Shown: one piece after another, positions 32,570-46,100 of the stretch
Numbering within the stretch: the first letter of the stretch is position 1
Layout: every line of letters begins with the position of its first letter
Source: Pogostemon cablin
Lineage: Eukaryota; Streptophyta; Magnoliopsida; Lamiales; Lamiaceae
Reading direction: 5' to 3'
DNA length: 64,000 nucleotides
Assembly: GCA_023678885.1 (NCBI GenBank)
Contig: CM043013.1
Location: forward strand, 17,144,791 to 17,208,790
The notes under the pieces: generated by a model
The model's input: only the letters and a program-made list of their open reading frames with translations
Databases searched by the model: none
What the model was told of the DNA's origin: nothing
Program-made: the position numbers and the translations under genes

Positions 32570-34990
32570 TGTAACGACCCAATTTCGGAAATAAATTCCC
32601 ATGACATATTGTTATCAATAAAATTCTATAAAAGAAATTATAAATGTTCATAAACAAAAATGTTTGCAACTTTGTAAATTATTCTATTAATAAGTCTTGT
32701 TTCTTTTTTTATTTTTATTTTAAATATGAATGAAATATATAAATTTCTAAAATATTAAAATAACTTCTATGACTTACTTAGGAAATGAAATAATTTTCCA
32801 CTTACCACTTATATAAATAGGGGACTCATTTGTATAATTTATCACCATCAAAAAGTAAGTGAATTAACTTAAGTTAAAAGAAAATTTTATATATGATAAA
32901 TAAATGAATAAATAAAATGATTAAATGATAAGCACATCAAAGGCAACAATTTTAAGAAGAATCAAATTAAGATTTAAAATTTGTAAAAATATACTGACCT
33001 GTCGTGAAAATTATCTAAAAGTTCAAGATAAAATATTATAAAAGTTTACCGGGACTGATCCATTACTATAGATTTAGAGACTACAAGGTTTAGAGAAGTA
33101 AGTAAATATCCATAAGAATATAAAATTATTAACCTTTTGGAAAATTATCAACATTTAGGATAATATATAGAAAATCTTTGCCTAATAATTTATAAAGAAA
33201 TATAAAGTAAACTTTTATTAAAGACAAACATTTAGCTTCCACCGGGTCATACCTTGTTTGCTCCTCAACCTGTGAAAATAATTTTATTGAAAGGGGTGAG
33301 TAAACAATGACTCAGTGGTGAAAATATTCGTCTACCATATTATGCACACATATTCACACAAATGTAATCATATACCATGAAATTCTGTGACTGTGATGAT
33401 CGATCATGGAACTCTGCGGGCGTTACCCGAGGACCAATTAAGAATCCCGACACCTGAAAGTGCCCTGGTTCATATAACTGTGATAGTAGTACAAGAGTAC
33501 TCTATGACTGTGGGACTGTGAAATAATTCATTAAATGCAAACACGTAAGCACATACAGTAGACAAAAAGGTTTAGAATTCTCCACCTCAAGTTTGCTGAA
33601 AACACGATGATATGCACACCCTTTATCTTAATGCTCACAATTCATATCACCTAAGCATAATAAAAATGAATAAGCATATATATGTACGATCTTAAATAAA
33701 TAGAAATCGAGATGTACAATACGTAAAGATAGGAATTTAGGAAATGGGTTTCCTAATACAACGTCTGAGGCTGCGATCCACGATCGATCTTAAATAAATA
33801 GAAATCGAGATGTACAATACGTAAAGTTAAGAATTTAGGAAATGGGTTTCCTAATACAACGTCTGAGGCTGCGATCCACGATCCTATCCACCTCGGTTAC
33901 GTTTAAATTCATTTAAGACTGATTATTAAATAGTCCTTCATAACTACATCAATAAACATCGTAACTGGCAAATTCATTTCTGTAAGATAAGACCCGCTTC
34001 CCTATCACATCATTTCGTAATAATAACATTCAGATAAGCTTTAGCTTAACAAATCTGTAACATAGCATTATATTGAAAGTTTACATGGATTACCATGGAA
34101 TAGTATTTGAAATCGTAACCCCAACATATACCAAGATCTAACCTCATACTCATTGAATTTCTATGAAGCGTACACATAATCATGTATACAGACAAGTACT
34201 ACATGATTATGCCCAAATAAGAACTCTCCCATCTACGCTAAGCACATCTATAAATCCACATGCTTCGAGACAATCCCCTTACATAAAAGATCAAACTATC
34301 GAAATCATAATTGGGATGAATTAGAGCAGGAAGGAGGGCTACTAGTTGGATTTTGGTAAGAGACTCTAGCAAACACAAAGAATCAACGTATATTGTAAGT
34401 ACATGAAAATTCACAAGAGTATAATTAAATTTAAGGAACAACGGGGTATATAGAAGATGATGGTTTGCAGTAATAATGATATGAAAATTCATAACATACC
34501 GATGATGGATTCCGAACTCAGCTTGTGCAATCCTTAACGTGCGTCACTCGCTAAACATTGAGTTTTACGTGAGTGGAATTTGGGTTTGAGTGTATAGCAG
34601 GATAGATTGTAAGTGTCTTCTTATTCTATGATTCCATAGAGCATAGTTTTTTTGTCAATGAAGGGAGAAGGTACGCCGCGTATATGAGTTCATGATCGAC
34701 GCACAAACTACTTAATGGATAAGGGCCAGCATTTACTCCTATTTCTGTTACGTACAGATAAGTTTAGGTGACAGTGGGTTGAAAAGGGAAAGATGGAATA
34801 CATAATTTGAAATCTCATTCTTTTCTGATGAAGCAGCACCAGATAAGTAGGGAGAAATTTAAATTAATAATTAATAATAATACTTAAATAATGAATATAC
34901 GAAGATTCCTCCACCACGTAACGTAGATATAACCCGATAAAAAATAACCATACTAAAAAAAATTTAGTATAGAAGGGTGCGGTTGTTACA
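32570..34990. mobile_element. Solo LTR, Gypsy type, second family (2421 bp)
   Basis: Begins TGTAACGACCC and ends GGTTGTTACA. No simple 5-bp duplication: left flank is taatt, right flank ttagt. Instead a 78-bp segment (SINE head plus flank) is repeated on both sides (32492-32569 and 34991-35068). Contains a 98-bp tandem duplication. No internal coding region. The 84-codon reverse frame 34238-34492 is unremarkable. Confidence 0.75.
33688..33883 (+). repeat. 98-bp tandem duplication inside the solo LTR
   Basis: Unit starts gatcttaaataaatagaaat; copies 33688-33785 and 33786-33883 differ at only about two positions, so the duplication is recent. Confidence 0.85.
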
Positions 34991-35068
34991 TTAGTTGGAA
35001 GGTCTTTCCACCATCCCCTCTACCACTTGAGCTATGCACTGGGGGCTCAATCGTTGCATAATGTAATT
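34991..35068 (-). repeat. Duplicated SINE head plus flank, right copy
   Basis: Matches 32492-32569 with a few changes: same box A region, same caatcgttgcataatgtaatt flank. The sequence then continues into unique DNA (gcaattcaatatg), so the original flank lies on this side. Confidence 0.8.
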
Positions 35069-35695
35069 GCAATTCAATATGACTCTGTATCATTAGATGA
35101 GTGACACGTGGAGGAAAAATTAATATCAAACGAATTAAAGCAAAACTTTAGACATTACTTAAATTTCATCCTTCACTCATATGACTACTGGTATAAGAGA
35201 TTGATACATTAAATTTAATAATAAAAAATAAAAAATTCACGTACTGATTCCAACAAGATTTAAGGAAATTTTAGTTATGTAACTTCATGGAAAATTTTTA
35301 GAAAATGTTGTGAAATCATTTTACTTTTTTTTTATTAGTTTTTTAGTGATGTTATTACTTTTAGTTTACTCTATAAGTGATATAAATAATTTAATTTGAC
35401 TATTACCATTTTTCATTAAAAATATTATTATATTTTTATTACGAAAAAACTAGTGTGAATCTGCTTTCATAGAAAATTGGAGTTACTCTCTAAATCCTCT
35501 TTAGAATAATGAGGGTTACTCTTTAGTACTAAAAGTAATTCTCTATTTCTATTGTTAAAGATTTCTTTTGAAAATAGTAACTCTATATATTTGAAAAGCT
35601 TACCTATACTACAAGACAACCCTCCCTGAAGATGTGCACCATACACCCAATTACACGTGATATAGTTGAATCAATGTTAAGTTATATGATACTTA
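35069..35695. other. AT-rich intergenic DNA
   Basis: No gene or bounded repeat seen. Includes segments similar to other AT-rich repeats in the window (tatgatatttttattacgaaaa-like). Confidence 0.35.
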
Positions 35696-35803
35696 CTAGT
35701 ACGAAACCCGCGTAACACGCGGGATTATTAAATTATTATTTTTAAAACATATTAATGAAATTGAAAAATATTAAAAGTTATAATTTATATTAATAAAAGA
35801 CAA

Positions 35804-36043
35804 AGACTTGCGTGAGACCGTCTCACATAAGGGCTTATGTGAAACGATGAGAAATTGATAACTTTTATATAGGAAAGTGATAGTAAACTAATGAAATGTG
35901 ATAATACTATTTCATGAACAATTTATAGTATAAATAAAAAGTGATAACATTTTATAGCCAAAGTGATAATGTTTTATAGCGAGAATGATAACTATTTTAA
36001 AAAGTGAAAAATGACCTCATTTGAGATGGTCTCACGCAAGACC
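35804..36043. mobile_element. MITE with GTGAGACC terminal inverted repeats (240 bp)
   Basis: Left end ACTTGCGTGAGACCGTCTCAC; right end TTTGAGATGGTCTCACGCAAG, inverted over about 20 bp. Interior is AT-rich with recurrent gtgataa motifs. Decayed relatives appear near 27595, 30605, 36530 and 49045. Confidence 0.6.
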
Positions 36044-36336
36044 TAACTTTAATAAAAATATCTAACTTTATTGGTAGAATAAGGATTATAATAAGGCAAA
36101 AATTTGTGTGTTCTCGGGACATGTTGTGCACCCATATCTTTAATATAATTTTGTATATATATCTCATTTATATAAAAAGAAATTAATAGTACTTTGTAAT
36201 GGGAAAGATCAAAATGACAAAATGAATATTTAAAATAATAATGAATTATCTCATGCATTCGAATACACGCGTACACCCATCTATATTAATTTTATTCAAT
36301 ACTAATGTATATATGTATTTCTTAATATTTATTAAG

Positions 36337-36404
36337 AACCCTAAACCCTAAACTCTAAAACCATAAACCCTAAATTTAGGGTTTAGGGTTTTAGAGTTTA
36401 GGGT
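36337..36404. repeat. Palindrome of telomere-like repeats
   Basis: Runs of ccctaaa-type units (36337-36374) turn at aaattt into tttaggg-type units (to 36404). The arms mirror each other even in their degenerate units (ctctaaaa against ttttagag). Confidence 0.8.
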
Positions 36405-37069
36405 ATATACATTTGTATATATTTTTTTATATTCAGTAATTTATTAAAAAATTAAGTAAAAATCTGGAAAAAAATTATTAACAAACTTTATAAATTCTTT
36501 TATTCATTAATATGTAATATGATAGGTCTGGCATGAAACCGCTTCACGTGAAATCATTTTACACTTTTTATAATACTTATCACTTTCGCCATAAAATATT
36601 ATTAATTTCGATATAAATTGTTATCACTGTCATTTATACCATAAGTTGTTCATAAAATAGCACAATCATTGGTTTAATATCTTTTTTTATAGTACCCGAG
36701 GGTATTGCGGTATTATCCGTACTCGTTCCAAACCCTAATGTGATTTTCACAACTATTTGTATCCGTCTCAAACCCGTTTACAATTACCCATACGTGCCCT
36801 ATTAAGATTTGGATAGAATAGATACTTAAAATGCCCATTTCATTATCATCCCTAACTATTATCATTTAATAAATAAAATCAATAAATGTATATAATAATT
36901 ATAAATTATTGTATAATTAAAATTAATTATTAAAAATAATAAAATAAATATAAAATAAATAATTAACAATAAAAAAATTATGAAAATTAATTAATATTAA
37001 ACTAAGATTTATTTTTTCATGAAATTCCTCATTTAGAATTCTATAATAAACTAAATTTATTAAACTTAA

Positions 37070-37520
37070 AATTCTAAGGATAAATAGATTAAATCTATTA
37101 AATAATTTCTTACTCTTCTAAAAATATTTTATTTATTAATATATTTTATTAAAGAATATTTTACAATATAAAAATTGTTATTAAATTTAAAAATCTATTT
37201 CTCCAATCATATATTATTAGTAATATGGATGTCAAATTAAAGATCATGAAAAGACAATTAATTTGATATAATTTTATATAAATTCTATTTAAAAATAAAA
37301 AATTTAAAACACTTAAAGTTTTAGGTAAATTTTTAAATAAGATAAAGAAAAATGAAATATTTTGATTGGTTATTTAAAATAAAGTAACTACATTATCTTC
37401 CTTCCTAAGCAAGTTTATTATTAAAAAAAATTCAAAAATCTATAAAAATGACACATCACCTAAATTACTCACATGATGCCATATAATAAATCCAAAACCC
37501 TCCTTTAGTATATAGTATAT
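37070..37520 (-). repeat. Direct repeat A, related to 38880-39298
   Basis: Shares long stretches with 38880-39298, for example tttatttattaatat and taatatggatgtcaaatt, then gatcatga, then acaattaatttgat. Both end in a cctttagtata motif. Likely the 5' parts of two copies of one Helitron family. Confidence 0.6.
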
Positions 37521-38715
<1,195 letters not shown>

Positions 38716-38879
38716 CACTATTAAATTAACATATTCTCATTTATTGAGCATAAATATTTTTATAAAAGTAAATGATGATTGATAATAAGAGTTTTTTATT
38801 TGTGTATACATTTATTTATTAATTTCATATATTCATATTTTATCCATTTTTTTATGTTATACAAATATTTTGCTTACAA

Positions 38880-39298
38880 TAAAGTTAAAAATAGAATAAA
38901 TAATTTCTTACTATTTAAAAATATTTTATTTATTGATAAATTTTAATTAAAATTTATCTTTAATAAAAAAATTATTATTAAATTTAAGAATCTATTTCTT
39001 AAATTATATTATATTGGTAATATGGATGTCAAATTGAAGATCATGAGAAGACGATTAATTTGATATAATTTTTATATAAAATCGATTTAAAAATAAAAAA
39101 TAAAAAACATTTAAAGTTTTAAGTTAACTTTTAAATAAGATAAAAAAAAGTGAAATAATTTAATTGGTTAATACTCAACTCTTTCTTAGCAAGTTTAGTA
39201 AAATAAATTCAAAATTCTAAGAAAATGCCAAGTCATCCCTAAATTACTCTCAAGTTGACAACTCATCAAATCATAACCTTCCTTTAGTATACTAAAGA
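38880..39298 (-). repeat. Direct repeat B, with possible Helitron 5' end at 39298
   Basis: See 37070-37520. The right edge reads ctttagtatactaaaga then T, i.e. TCTTTAGTATAC... at the minus-strand 5' end. Confidence 0.55.
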
Positions 39299-39384
39299 TA
39301 AGTGATAATATTTTAATAAAAAATAATACTAGAATTGATGAAAAATGATAGTTGTGCAGTGAATTATTTAATGAATAATTCATA

Positions 39385-39612
39385 GAGTTGGTCTCTTGTG
39401 TCCCCAGTACACCCGGTGTGTAAGAGTACAATATTTTGTTTTAAAGGATATACACTTTAATTAATAAGAGTACAATTATTTTAAAGGGTATATACTTTTA
39501 TTAAATATTTTTTTATTTTTTTTCAGGAAATAAAGGGTACACGTCCTTATACTAAAGGGTGTAATACTAAAGGATATTTGGGCGCATGATGTTCCAGACA
39601 CATACAAGTTTT
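39385..39612. mobile_element. Inverted-repeat MITE, same family as 51398-51681
   Basis: Left part (tgtgtccccagtacacccgg) and right part (gcgcatgatgttccagacac) are degenerate inverted ends. The interior shares gatatacactttaattaata and aaataaagggtacacg with 51398-51681. Confidence 0.55.
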
Positions 39613-40220
39613 AGCCTAATTTGTAATATAAATAAAAATAATAATTACATTTTTAATTAAATTTAAAATATCCTTAATAGAAAATGATAATATTTTGAAT
39701 GGAGAGGATTGATAACCATTTAGAAACATGTAAAATAGTCTCAAACCACGTAAGTGTTACCCATGAATATATTATAAGGAAGGTGATGGAGAGTACCTAA
39801 TATGAAAAAAAAAATTAAAAAAAACAAAGTAAAGAATAAAATAGTCTAGCACCAAATTTGTTGCTAAAACAAAGATAGATCGAATAAAGATACCAATATG
39901 CAATTATTGGCGTTTGGTTTGGGCCTAATTAAGTGCCCAAATTCTCCTTTAATTTCTTAGCAAGAGAATTGATTTGTTATTACGCCACGCGACAATGTGT
40001 GTCTATGTTAATTCTAGAAAAGATTTAGTGTACTATCGAAATTATGAGATCAATCGATTTATTATTAAAGTATATATAATAATATTTAAGTAAAATATGT
40101 TTATACAAAATTATATTATAATATTTGGACTCATACTTTATGTAGATACTGTTTGATACGAATTTCTCAATCGAAATCGATATGACAATGGATATCTCAA
40201 TGACAATAGAAATAAAGGAT
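39613..40220. other. AT-rich DNA up to the composite insertion; AGGAT at 40216-40220
   Basis: No gene. The last five bases, AGGAT, are repeated at 47350-47354 on the far side of the composite element. Confidence 0.5.
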
Positions 40221-41222
40221 TGTTATAAACAGTTTGTGGATATTGTCCGCTTTGGTACTTCAGGACCTCACGGCGCTTTGGTACTTCAGGACCTCACGGC
40301 GCTTTGGTACTTCAGGACCTCACGGCTTTAAAACGCGTCCACAAGCAAAGGCTTCAAGCCCTGCTTATAAGCAGACACACAATCCCGTATGCGAGCGATG
40401 TGGGAACTCCAGGTTCACAACACACCCTCCCATCGTGAGCATCGTGCTGATAACGTGTTATAAACAGTTTGTGGATATTGTTCGCTTTGGTACAGACACA
40501 CAATCCCGTGTGCGAGCGATGCGGGAACTTCAGGTTCACAACACACCCTCCCATCGGGTACAGACACACAATCCCGTGTGCGAGCGATGCGGGAACTTCA
40601 GGTTCACAACACACCCTCCCATCGTGAGCATCGTGCTGATAACGTGTTATAAACAGCTTGTGAATATTGTCCGCTTTGGTACTTCAGGACCTCACGGGTC
40701 AGGTTCACAACACACCCTCCCATCGTGAGCATCGTGCTGATAACGTGTTATAAACAGCTTGTGGATATTGTCCGCTTTGGTACTTCAGGACCTCACGGGT
40801 TTAAAACGCGTTTGGTACTTCAGGACCTCACGGTTTGTGGATATTGTCCGCTTTGGTACTTCAGGACCTCACGGGTTTAAAACGCGTTTGGTACTTCAGG
40901 ACCTCACGGCTTTAAAACGCGTCCACTAGCAAAGGCTTCAAGCCCTGCTTATAAGCAGACACACAATCCCGTGTGCGAGCGATGTGGGAACTTCAGGTTC
41001 ACAACACACCCTCCCATCGTGAGCATCGTGCTGATAACGTGTTATAAATAGTTTGTGGATATTGTCCGCTTTGGTACTTCAGGACCTCACGGCTTTAAAA
41101 CGCGTCCACAAGCAAAGGCTTCAAGCCCTGCTTATAAGCAGACACACAATCCCGTGTGCATGCGATGTGGGAACTTCAGGTTCACAACACACCCTCCCAT
41201 CATGAGCATCGTACTGATAACG
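40221..41222 (-). mobile_element. Tandem array of a miniature LTR element (TRIM), inverted
   Basis: On the minus strand the clean unit at 41188-41040 is a 149-bp LTR starting TGTTGTGAACC, with a TATA-like gcttataagc, and ending TTTATAACA. It is followed by a spacer of 33 bp: CGTTATCAGCACGATGCTC (primer-site-like) running straight into GATGGGAGGG (polypurine-like). Five unit ends TGTTATAAA occur on the plus strand at 40221, 40460, 40643, 40744 and 41040. Units are rearranged at short homologies (ggtac, acctcacgg), and the first unit has a threefold 27-bp repeat. The 164-aa plus frame and its reverse partner here are repeat artefacts. Confidence 0.75.
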
Positions 41223-41405
41223 TATTGAGAAATAATAAAAGGAAGAACGCGAGATTGAAAGAAGAAAAGCAGAAAACTGTAAAAGTTGAGAGAAAAAAAT
41301 AGAACAGCGAACAAAATGAGCCTCTCTTTCATTATCATCGTAAACTATTCTTTATACAATACAATAGAACTGCTCCACTCCCTACAGAAGAGGAGAGCAG
41401 TTATT
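41223..41405 (-). repeat. Inverted partial LTR of Copia element 2
   Basis: The reverse complement of 41223-41405 matches the 3' part of the LTR at 47133-47349 with about half a dozen differences. It lacks the first 35 or so bases of that LTR. On the minus strand it ends TCTCAATA and is followed by the same CGTTATCAG... spacer that follows the TRIM LTRs. Confidence 0.9.
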
Positions 41406-41865
41406 AAATTGAAAATTATCAGATTATGAAAATATGTTTATGTGTGAAATATGCTTATTTTTGATTTTGCTTAATAATGGTGGAATTATGAATAGTTATA
41501 ATTTTTTTTATTCCAATTTAAAAAAAAACACAGTACGTTTCTTAAATGTGTTTTTCTTAAATCTGTTATAATAATAATAAAAAATTCGGCATCAATTTTT
41601 TTCTCTCACATTGTGATACACGTGTCCATATTTAAGTATTAAAATTTTGAAATGAACTTGTGACACATCATTTTATAAAAAAAAAAAATATATATATATT
41701 AGATTGAAGACAAATATTTACATACATAAAAGGCCAGAAGGCAAAATTACTCACATTTTGTAATAAAGATAATACATAAATATTAATATCCTTAATAATG
41801 TGCTTTAATAATGTAGAAAGTTTTTGTAAAAATAATTTGACAAATTTTATTTTAATTATAGCTCA

Positions 41866-43026
41866 TTGAAAATGTCTGACATCACTAAGAAGGAATTCAC
41901 CGAACTCGCCCTAGATGTCAACAACTATTTAACATGGGTTTTAGATGTGGAAATGCACCTAGCTGCTAGTGATTTAAGTGACACTATCATTCCAAATGCT
42001 GATACTACTCCAGCCCAGAAGGCTAAATCACTCATATTCATTCGTCATCATTTGAACAAAGATTTAAAAAATGAGTACTTAATCGAAAAAGATCCTCTTA
42101 TCTTATGGAAATCCCTGAAGGATCGTTTTGATCAGCAAACTGTGATAACACTCCCTCAAGCTCAGTATGACTGGTTGAGTTTACGATTCTAAGATTTCAA
42201 ATCAGTTACAGAATATAACTCCACTCTACATCGTATTGTCTCGCAGTTGAAACTTTATAAGCAGACAATTACTGAAATTGAATTGATTGAAAAGACTCTT
42301 TCCACCTTCCATGCTAGTAGCCTCGTACTCCAGCAGCAGTACAGAGTCAAAAATTATACTAAGCACTCAGAGCTTATTTCAGCATTATTGGTAGCAGAAA
42401 AACATAACCAGTTGTTAATGAAAAATCATAATGCTAGACCAGTTGGTTCAAAACCTATGCCTGAAGCACATGGCACATTCTATAAGAATCAACGTGGAAG
42501 GGGTAGAGGAAAAGTAAGAGGTAATGGTCGAGGGAATTCACATTGGCCTCATCACAGTGGTAGAGGAAACTTAAGTGGACCTCAAAGAGGTGGTCGAGGC
42601 AACTCAAGTTTGTCACCTCGACGTGGTCGAGGTCGAGGCAGAGGATTTATCGGTATTGATAGAGCTCAGGGTAGTGGAATGACTCAAAATAATACCCATG
42701 AACAAATTCTAAATTCCACTCAACAAAACCAGAATCAGATTTGTTATAGATGTGGATGCGATAGTCATTGGTCTCGCACTTGTCGAACACCAAAACACTT
42801 AGTTGAAGCTTATCAAAGAATGCAAAAGGACAAGAAGGGAAAGGCCATCAATGGTGAATCACATCATACAAAATTGCTTGAAGCAAACAAAGATTTGACC
42901 ATGACAATGATGACCTCTTGGGACTCGAGCTCGAGGATTATGGAGATCAAATGTGATCTTGTTTTCACATTGCTATTGTTTCATATGTCAGACAACTTAT
43001 TTTATTATGTATTTCATGGATTCTAG
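41866..43026 (+). pseudogene. Copia Gag (element 2), with premature stop
   Basis: ATG at 41866 (MSDITKKEF). N-terminal UBN2-type Gag domain: NYLTWVLDVEMHL, KSLIFIRHHL and LWKSLKDRFDQQ. A TAA at 42190-42192 interrupts (expected glutamine, CAA to TAA) and the same frame reopens at once through DFKSVTEYNSTLHRI. Residues about 205-265 form an arginine/glycine-rich nucleic-acid-binding tract, then a CCHC zinc knuckle (CYRCGCDSHWSRTC) near 42740. Near 42885 the likely native frame shifts to an acidic end (DLLGLELEDYGDQM). Gag packages the element's RNA. Confidence 0.85.
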
Positions 43027-43189
43027 TTATTTTTTAGAACTCTAGATATTTGCTAAACTATATGTTTACTTATTTGTGGTGATGTTATATGTAGTGATGA
43101 AATTATGTTCATGGTTTATGTTTTTTTTTTTATTGTTAGTACTTCTTTTATATATCTTATTAAATTGAATTTTTTCAGTAATCAACCTA
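43027..43189 (+). other. T-rich gap between gag and pol of Copia element 2
   Basis: Multiple stops, strongly T-rich, ending aattttttcag just before the protease. It could be an intron remnant, a subgenomic junction or decay. Confidence 0.35.
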
Positions 43190-46100
43190 TGGAGAACGAG
43201 GATACTTTATGCCTAGTAGACAGTGCTACTACTCATACAATATTTAAAGACAGAAAATTTTTCGAAACTTTAATTGAGAAAAAAGGGAGTGTTACTACTA
43301 TTGCAAATGACAATATTTTAATTATGGGCTCCGACAGAGCTTCAATTATACTCCCGATGGGTACGACACTAATTATTGAGGAAGCACTTTTATACCCACA
43401 ATCTAAACGTACACTTCTCAGTTTTAAAGATATTCGAGCAAATGGTGTTCACATTGAAACTGAAAAGGAAAACAATACTGAGTATCTCCTGATGACTCAG
43501 TTGAATGGATGTCGAAAACAAGTTATAGAAAAACTTCCTTCTTTCTCCTCGGGGTTATATTACACCTATATCAAATCACATAATGGTTATGTTGCAATGA
43601 GCTTAAAATTTAAAGACCCAAATTCTTTTAAATTGTGGCATGACCGATTGGGTCATCCAGGGCAAACTATGATGTGTCGGATAATTACTAATTCTTTTGG
43701 GCATAATATACAAAGCAAAAATATTCCTTCTCCAACTGAATTTATTTGTGAAACTTGTGTAAAAGGAAAACTCATAATCAAACCTTCTCGAACAAAAGTT
43801 GGAATTGAATCTCCTACTTTCCTACAAAGAATTCAAGGAGATATATGTGGACCTATTCATCCCTCTTCAGGGCCGTTTCGATATTTCATGATTCTGATTG
43901 ATGCTTCTACTCGGTGGACATATGTGTGTTTATTATCCACTCGAAATAATGCTTTTGCAAAATTTATTGCTAAAATTATTGAATTGCGAGCCAATTTTCT
44001 TGATTGTCCAATTAAATCAGTAAGAATGGACAATGCCGGCGAACTCACATCAAAAGCATTTGATGAATATTGTATGTCATTGGGCATTACAGTAGAGCAT
44101 CCAGTTCCATATGTCCACACTCAAAATGGTCTAGCTGAATCACTAATTAAACGTATCAAATTGATTGCTAGACCAATACTATAAAATTCCAATTTGCCCA
44201 TCTCTTGTTGGGGACATGCAGTTTTACATGCTGCTTCTTTAGTTCAGATCCGACCTACTGCATATCATGATTATTCTCCCCTACAACTAGTGCATGGTAA
44301 AGAACCTAATATTTCCCATCTGCGAACTTTCGGTTGTGCAGTTTATATTCCTATATCACCACCAAAGCGTACTTCAATGGGCCCACAAAGAAAATTAGGT
44401 ATTTATGTTGGTTATAATTCACCATCTATTCTTAAATACCTAGAGTCCATGACAGGGGATCAATTTATTGCTCGATACGCTGACTGCACATTTGATGAAG
44501 ATTATTTCCCAGCATTAAGGGGAGATAAAAGCTTAAATTCAAAAGAATGTCGAGAAATTTCATGGAATAAAAACAATCTTCAACATTTAGATACATGCAC
44601 TAGTCAAACTGAACTAGAAGTTCAAAGGATTATTAATTTGCAAGATTTAGTAAATAAATTGCCAGATGCATTTATTGATCATAAAGGAGTGACACAGTCA
44701 CATATACCTGCTGTTAATGCACCAGCAAGTGTAAAAGTTCCCAAGGGACTAGAAAATTCAACTGATGTTTCTCAACGCCTGAAGCGTGGAAGACCCATTG
44801 ATGCAAAAGATAAGAATCCGCGGAAATCTAAAATTAATAATGAAACACAATCACTCTTACAATCTCAAAATGAAAAATCTCTAGAAGAGAATAGTCTTGA
44901 AGACAAAAACCCCAGTCGAATTGCACGTGCATCAAATACTCATACCACTGGGGATGCGGAAAAACCAAATTTAGAGTTTTTGAGAAATAACAAAAATCTG
45001 GTTGATATAAATATAGAAGTTTCCATGAATTTTACAAATACTGGAGAAACTTATAACAGAAATATTATAGTTGTCGACAACATATTTGCATCTACAATTG
45101 CGCATACTATCTCGAATGATAATTTAGATCCAGAACCTAAATCAATAGCAGAGTGCCGGAAGCGCTCAGATTGGGTAAGATGGAAAGATGCAATTGAGGC
45201 AGAGCTTGACTCACTAAATAAAACAAAAGTGTTTGGTTCGATGATTCGTACACCAAAAAATATTATCCCTGTAGGATATAAGTGGGTGTTTGTACGAAAA
45301 AGAAATGAAAATAACGAAGTGGTGAGATACAAAGCGAGATTAGTAGCTCAAGGGTTTACGCAGAGACTCGGAATAGACTTTAATGAAACATATTCTCCTG
45401 TTATGGATGGCATAACTTTTCGCTATTTAATATCTCTGGCAATTAATATGAATCTAAATATGCAGTTAATGGACGTCGTGACCGCGTACTTGTACGGATC
45501 ATTAGACGCTGACATTTATATGAAAATCCCAGAAGGATAAAAAATTCACAATTTGGGTCATAATGAAAATCGCAATATGTATTGTGTTAAATTACAAAAA
45601 TCATTGTATGGATTAAAATAATCTGGAAGAATGTGGTACAATCGACTAAGTGAATTCCTCCTAAAAAAGGGATACATAAATAATGATATATGCCCTTGTG
45701 TGTTCATAAAAAGGTCATTAAAATGTTTTTGTATTATCTTAGTCTATGTTGATGATATAAACATCATAGGAACATATAATGAACTTGAAGAAGCTCGTTC
45801 ATACTTAAGGATGGAATTTGAAATGAAGGATTTGGGTCAAACCAAATATTGTCTCGGCCTGCAGATCGAGCACCTCCCTGAAGGAATATTCATACACTAG
45901 TCAACCTATCTAAATAAAGTTTTAGAGAGATTTTATATGGACAAATCTCATCCACTAAGCACACCAATGATTGTTCGATCCCTTGATAGTGATAAAGAAC
46001 CTTTTCGACCTAAAGAAGAGAATGAGGATATCTTAGGACCAGAAGTTCCTTACATGAGTGCCATTGGAGCACTTCTTTATCTCGCAAATTGCACTAGACC

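Noticed and set aside
32332..32653. Plus-strand frames of 66 and 89 aa, and a possible tRNA gene
   Set aside because: The interval is a SINE with a tRNA-like head on the minus strand and a 15-bp target duplication; it has no complete tRNA fold.
36337..36404. Telomere fusion scar
   Set aside because: End-to-end fusion would give TTTAGGG then CCCTAAA; the order here is the reverse.
40234..40728. 164-aa plus-strand frame and an 86-aa minus-strand frame
   Set aside because: Both are translations of the rearranged TRIM tandem array; the repeated peptides follow the DNA repeat period.
40221..41222. CRISPR-like appearance of repeats
   Set aside because: Repeats are 100-200 bp, adjacent and rearranged, with LTR-type ends and no unique spacers, in a plant genome.
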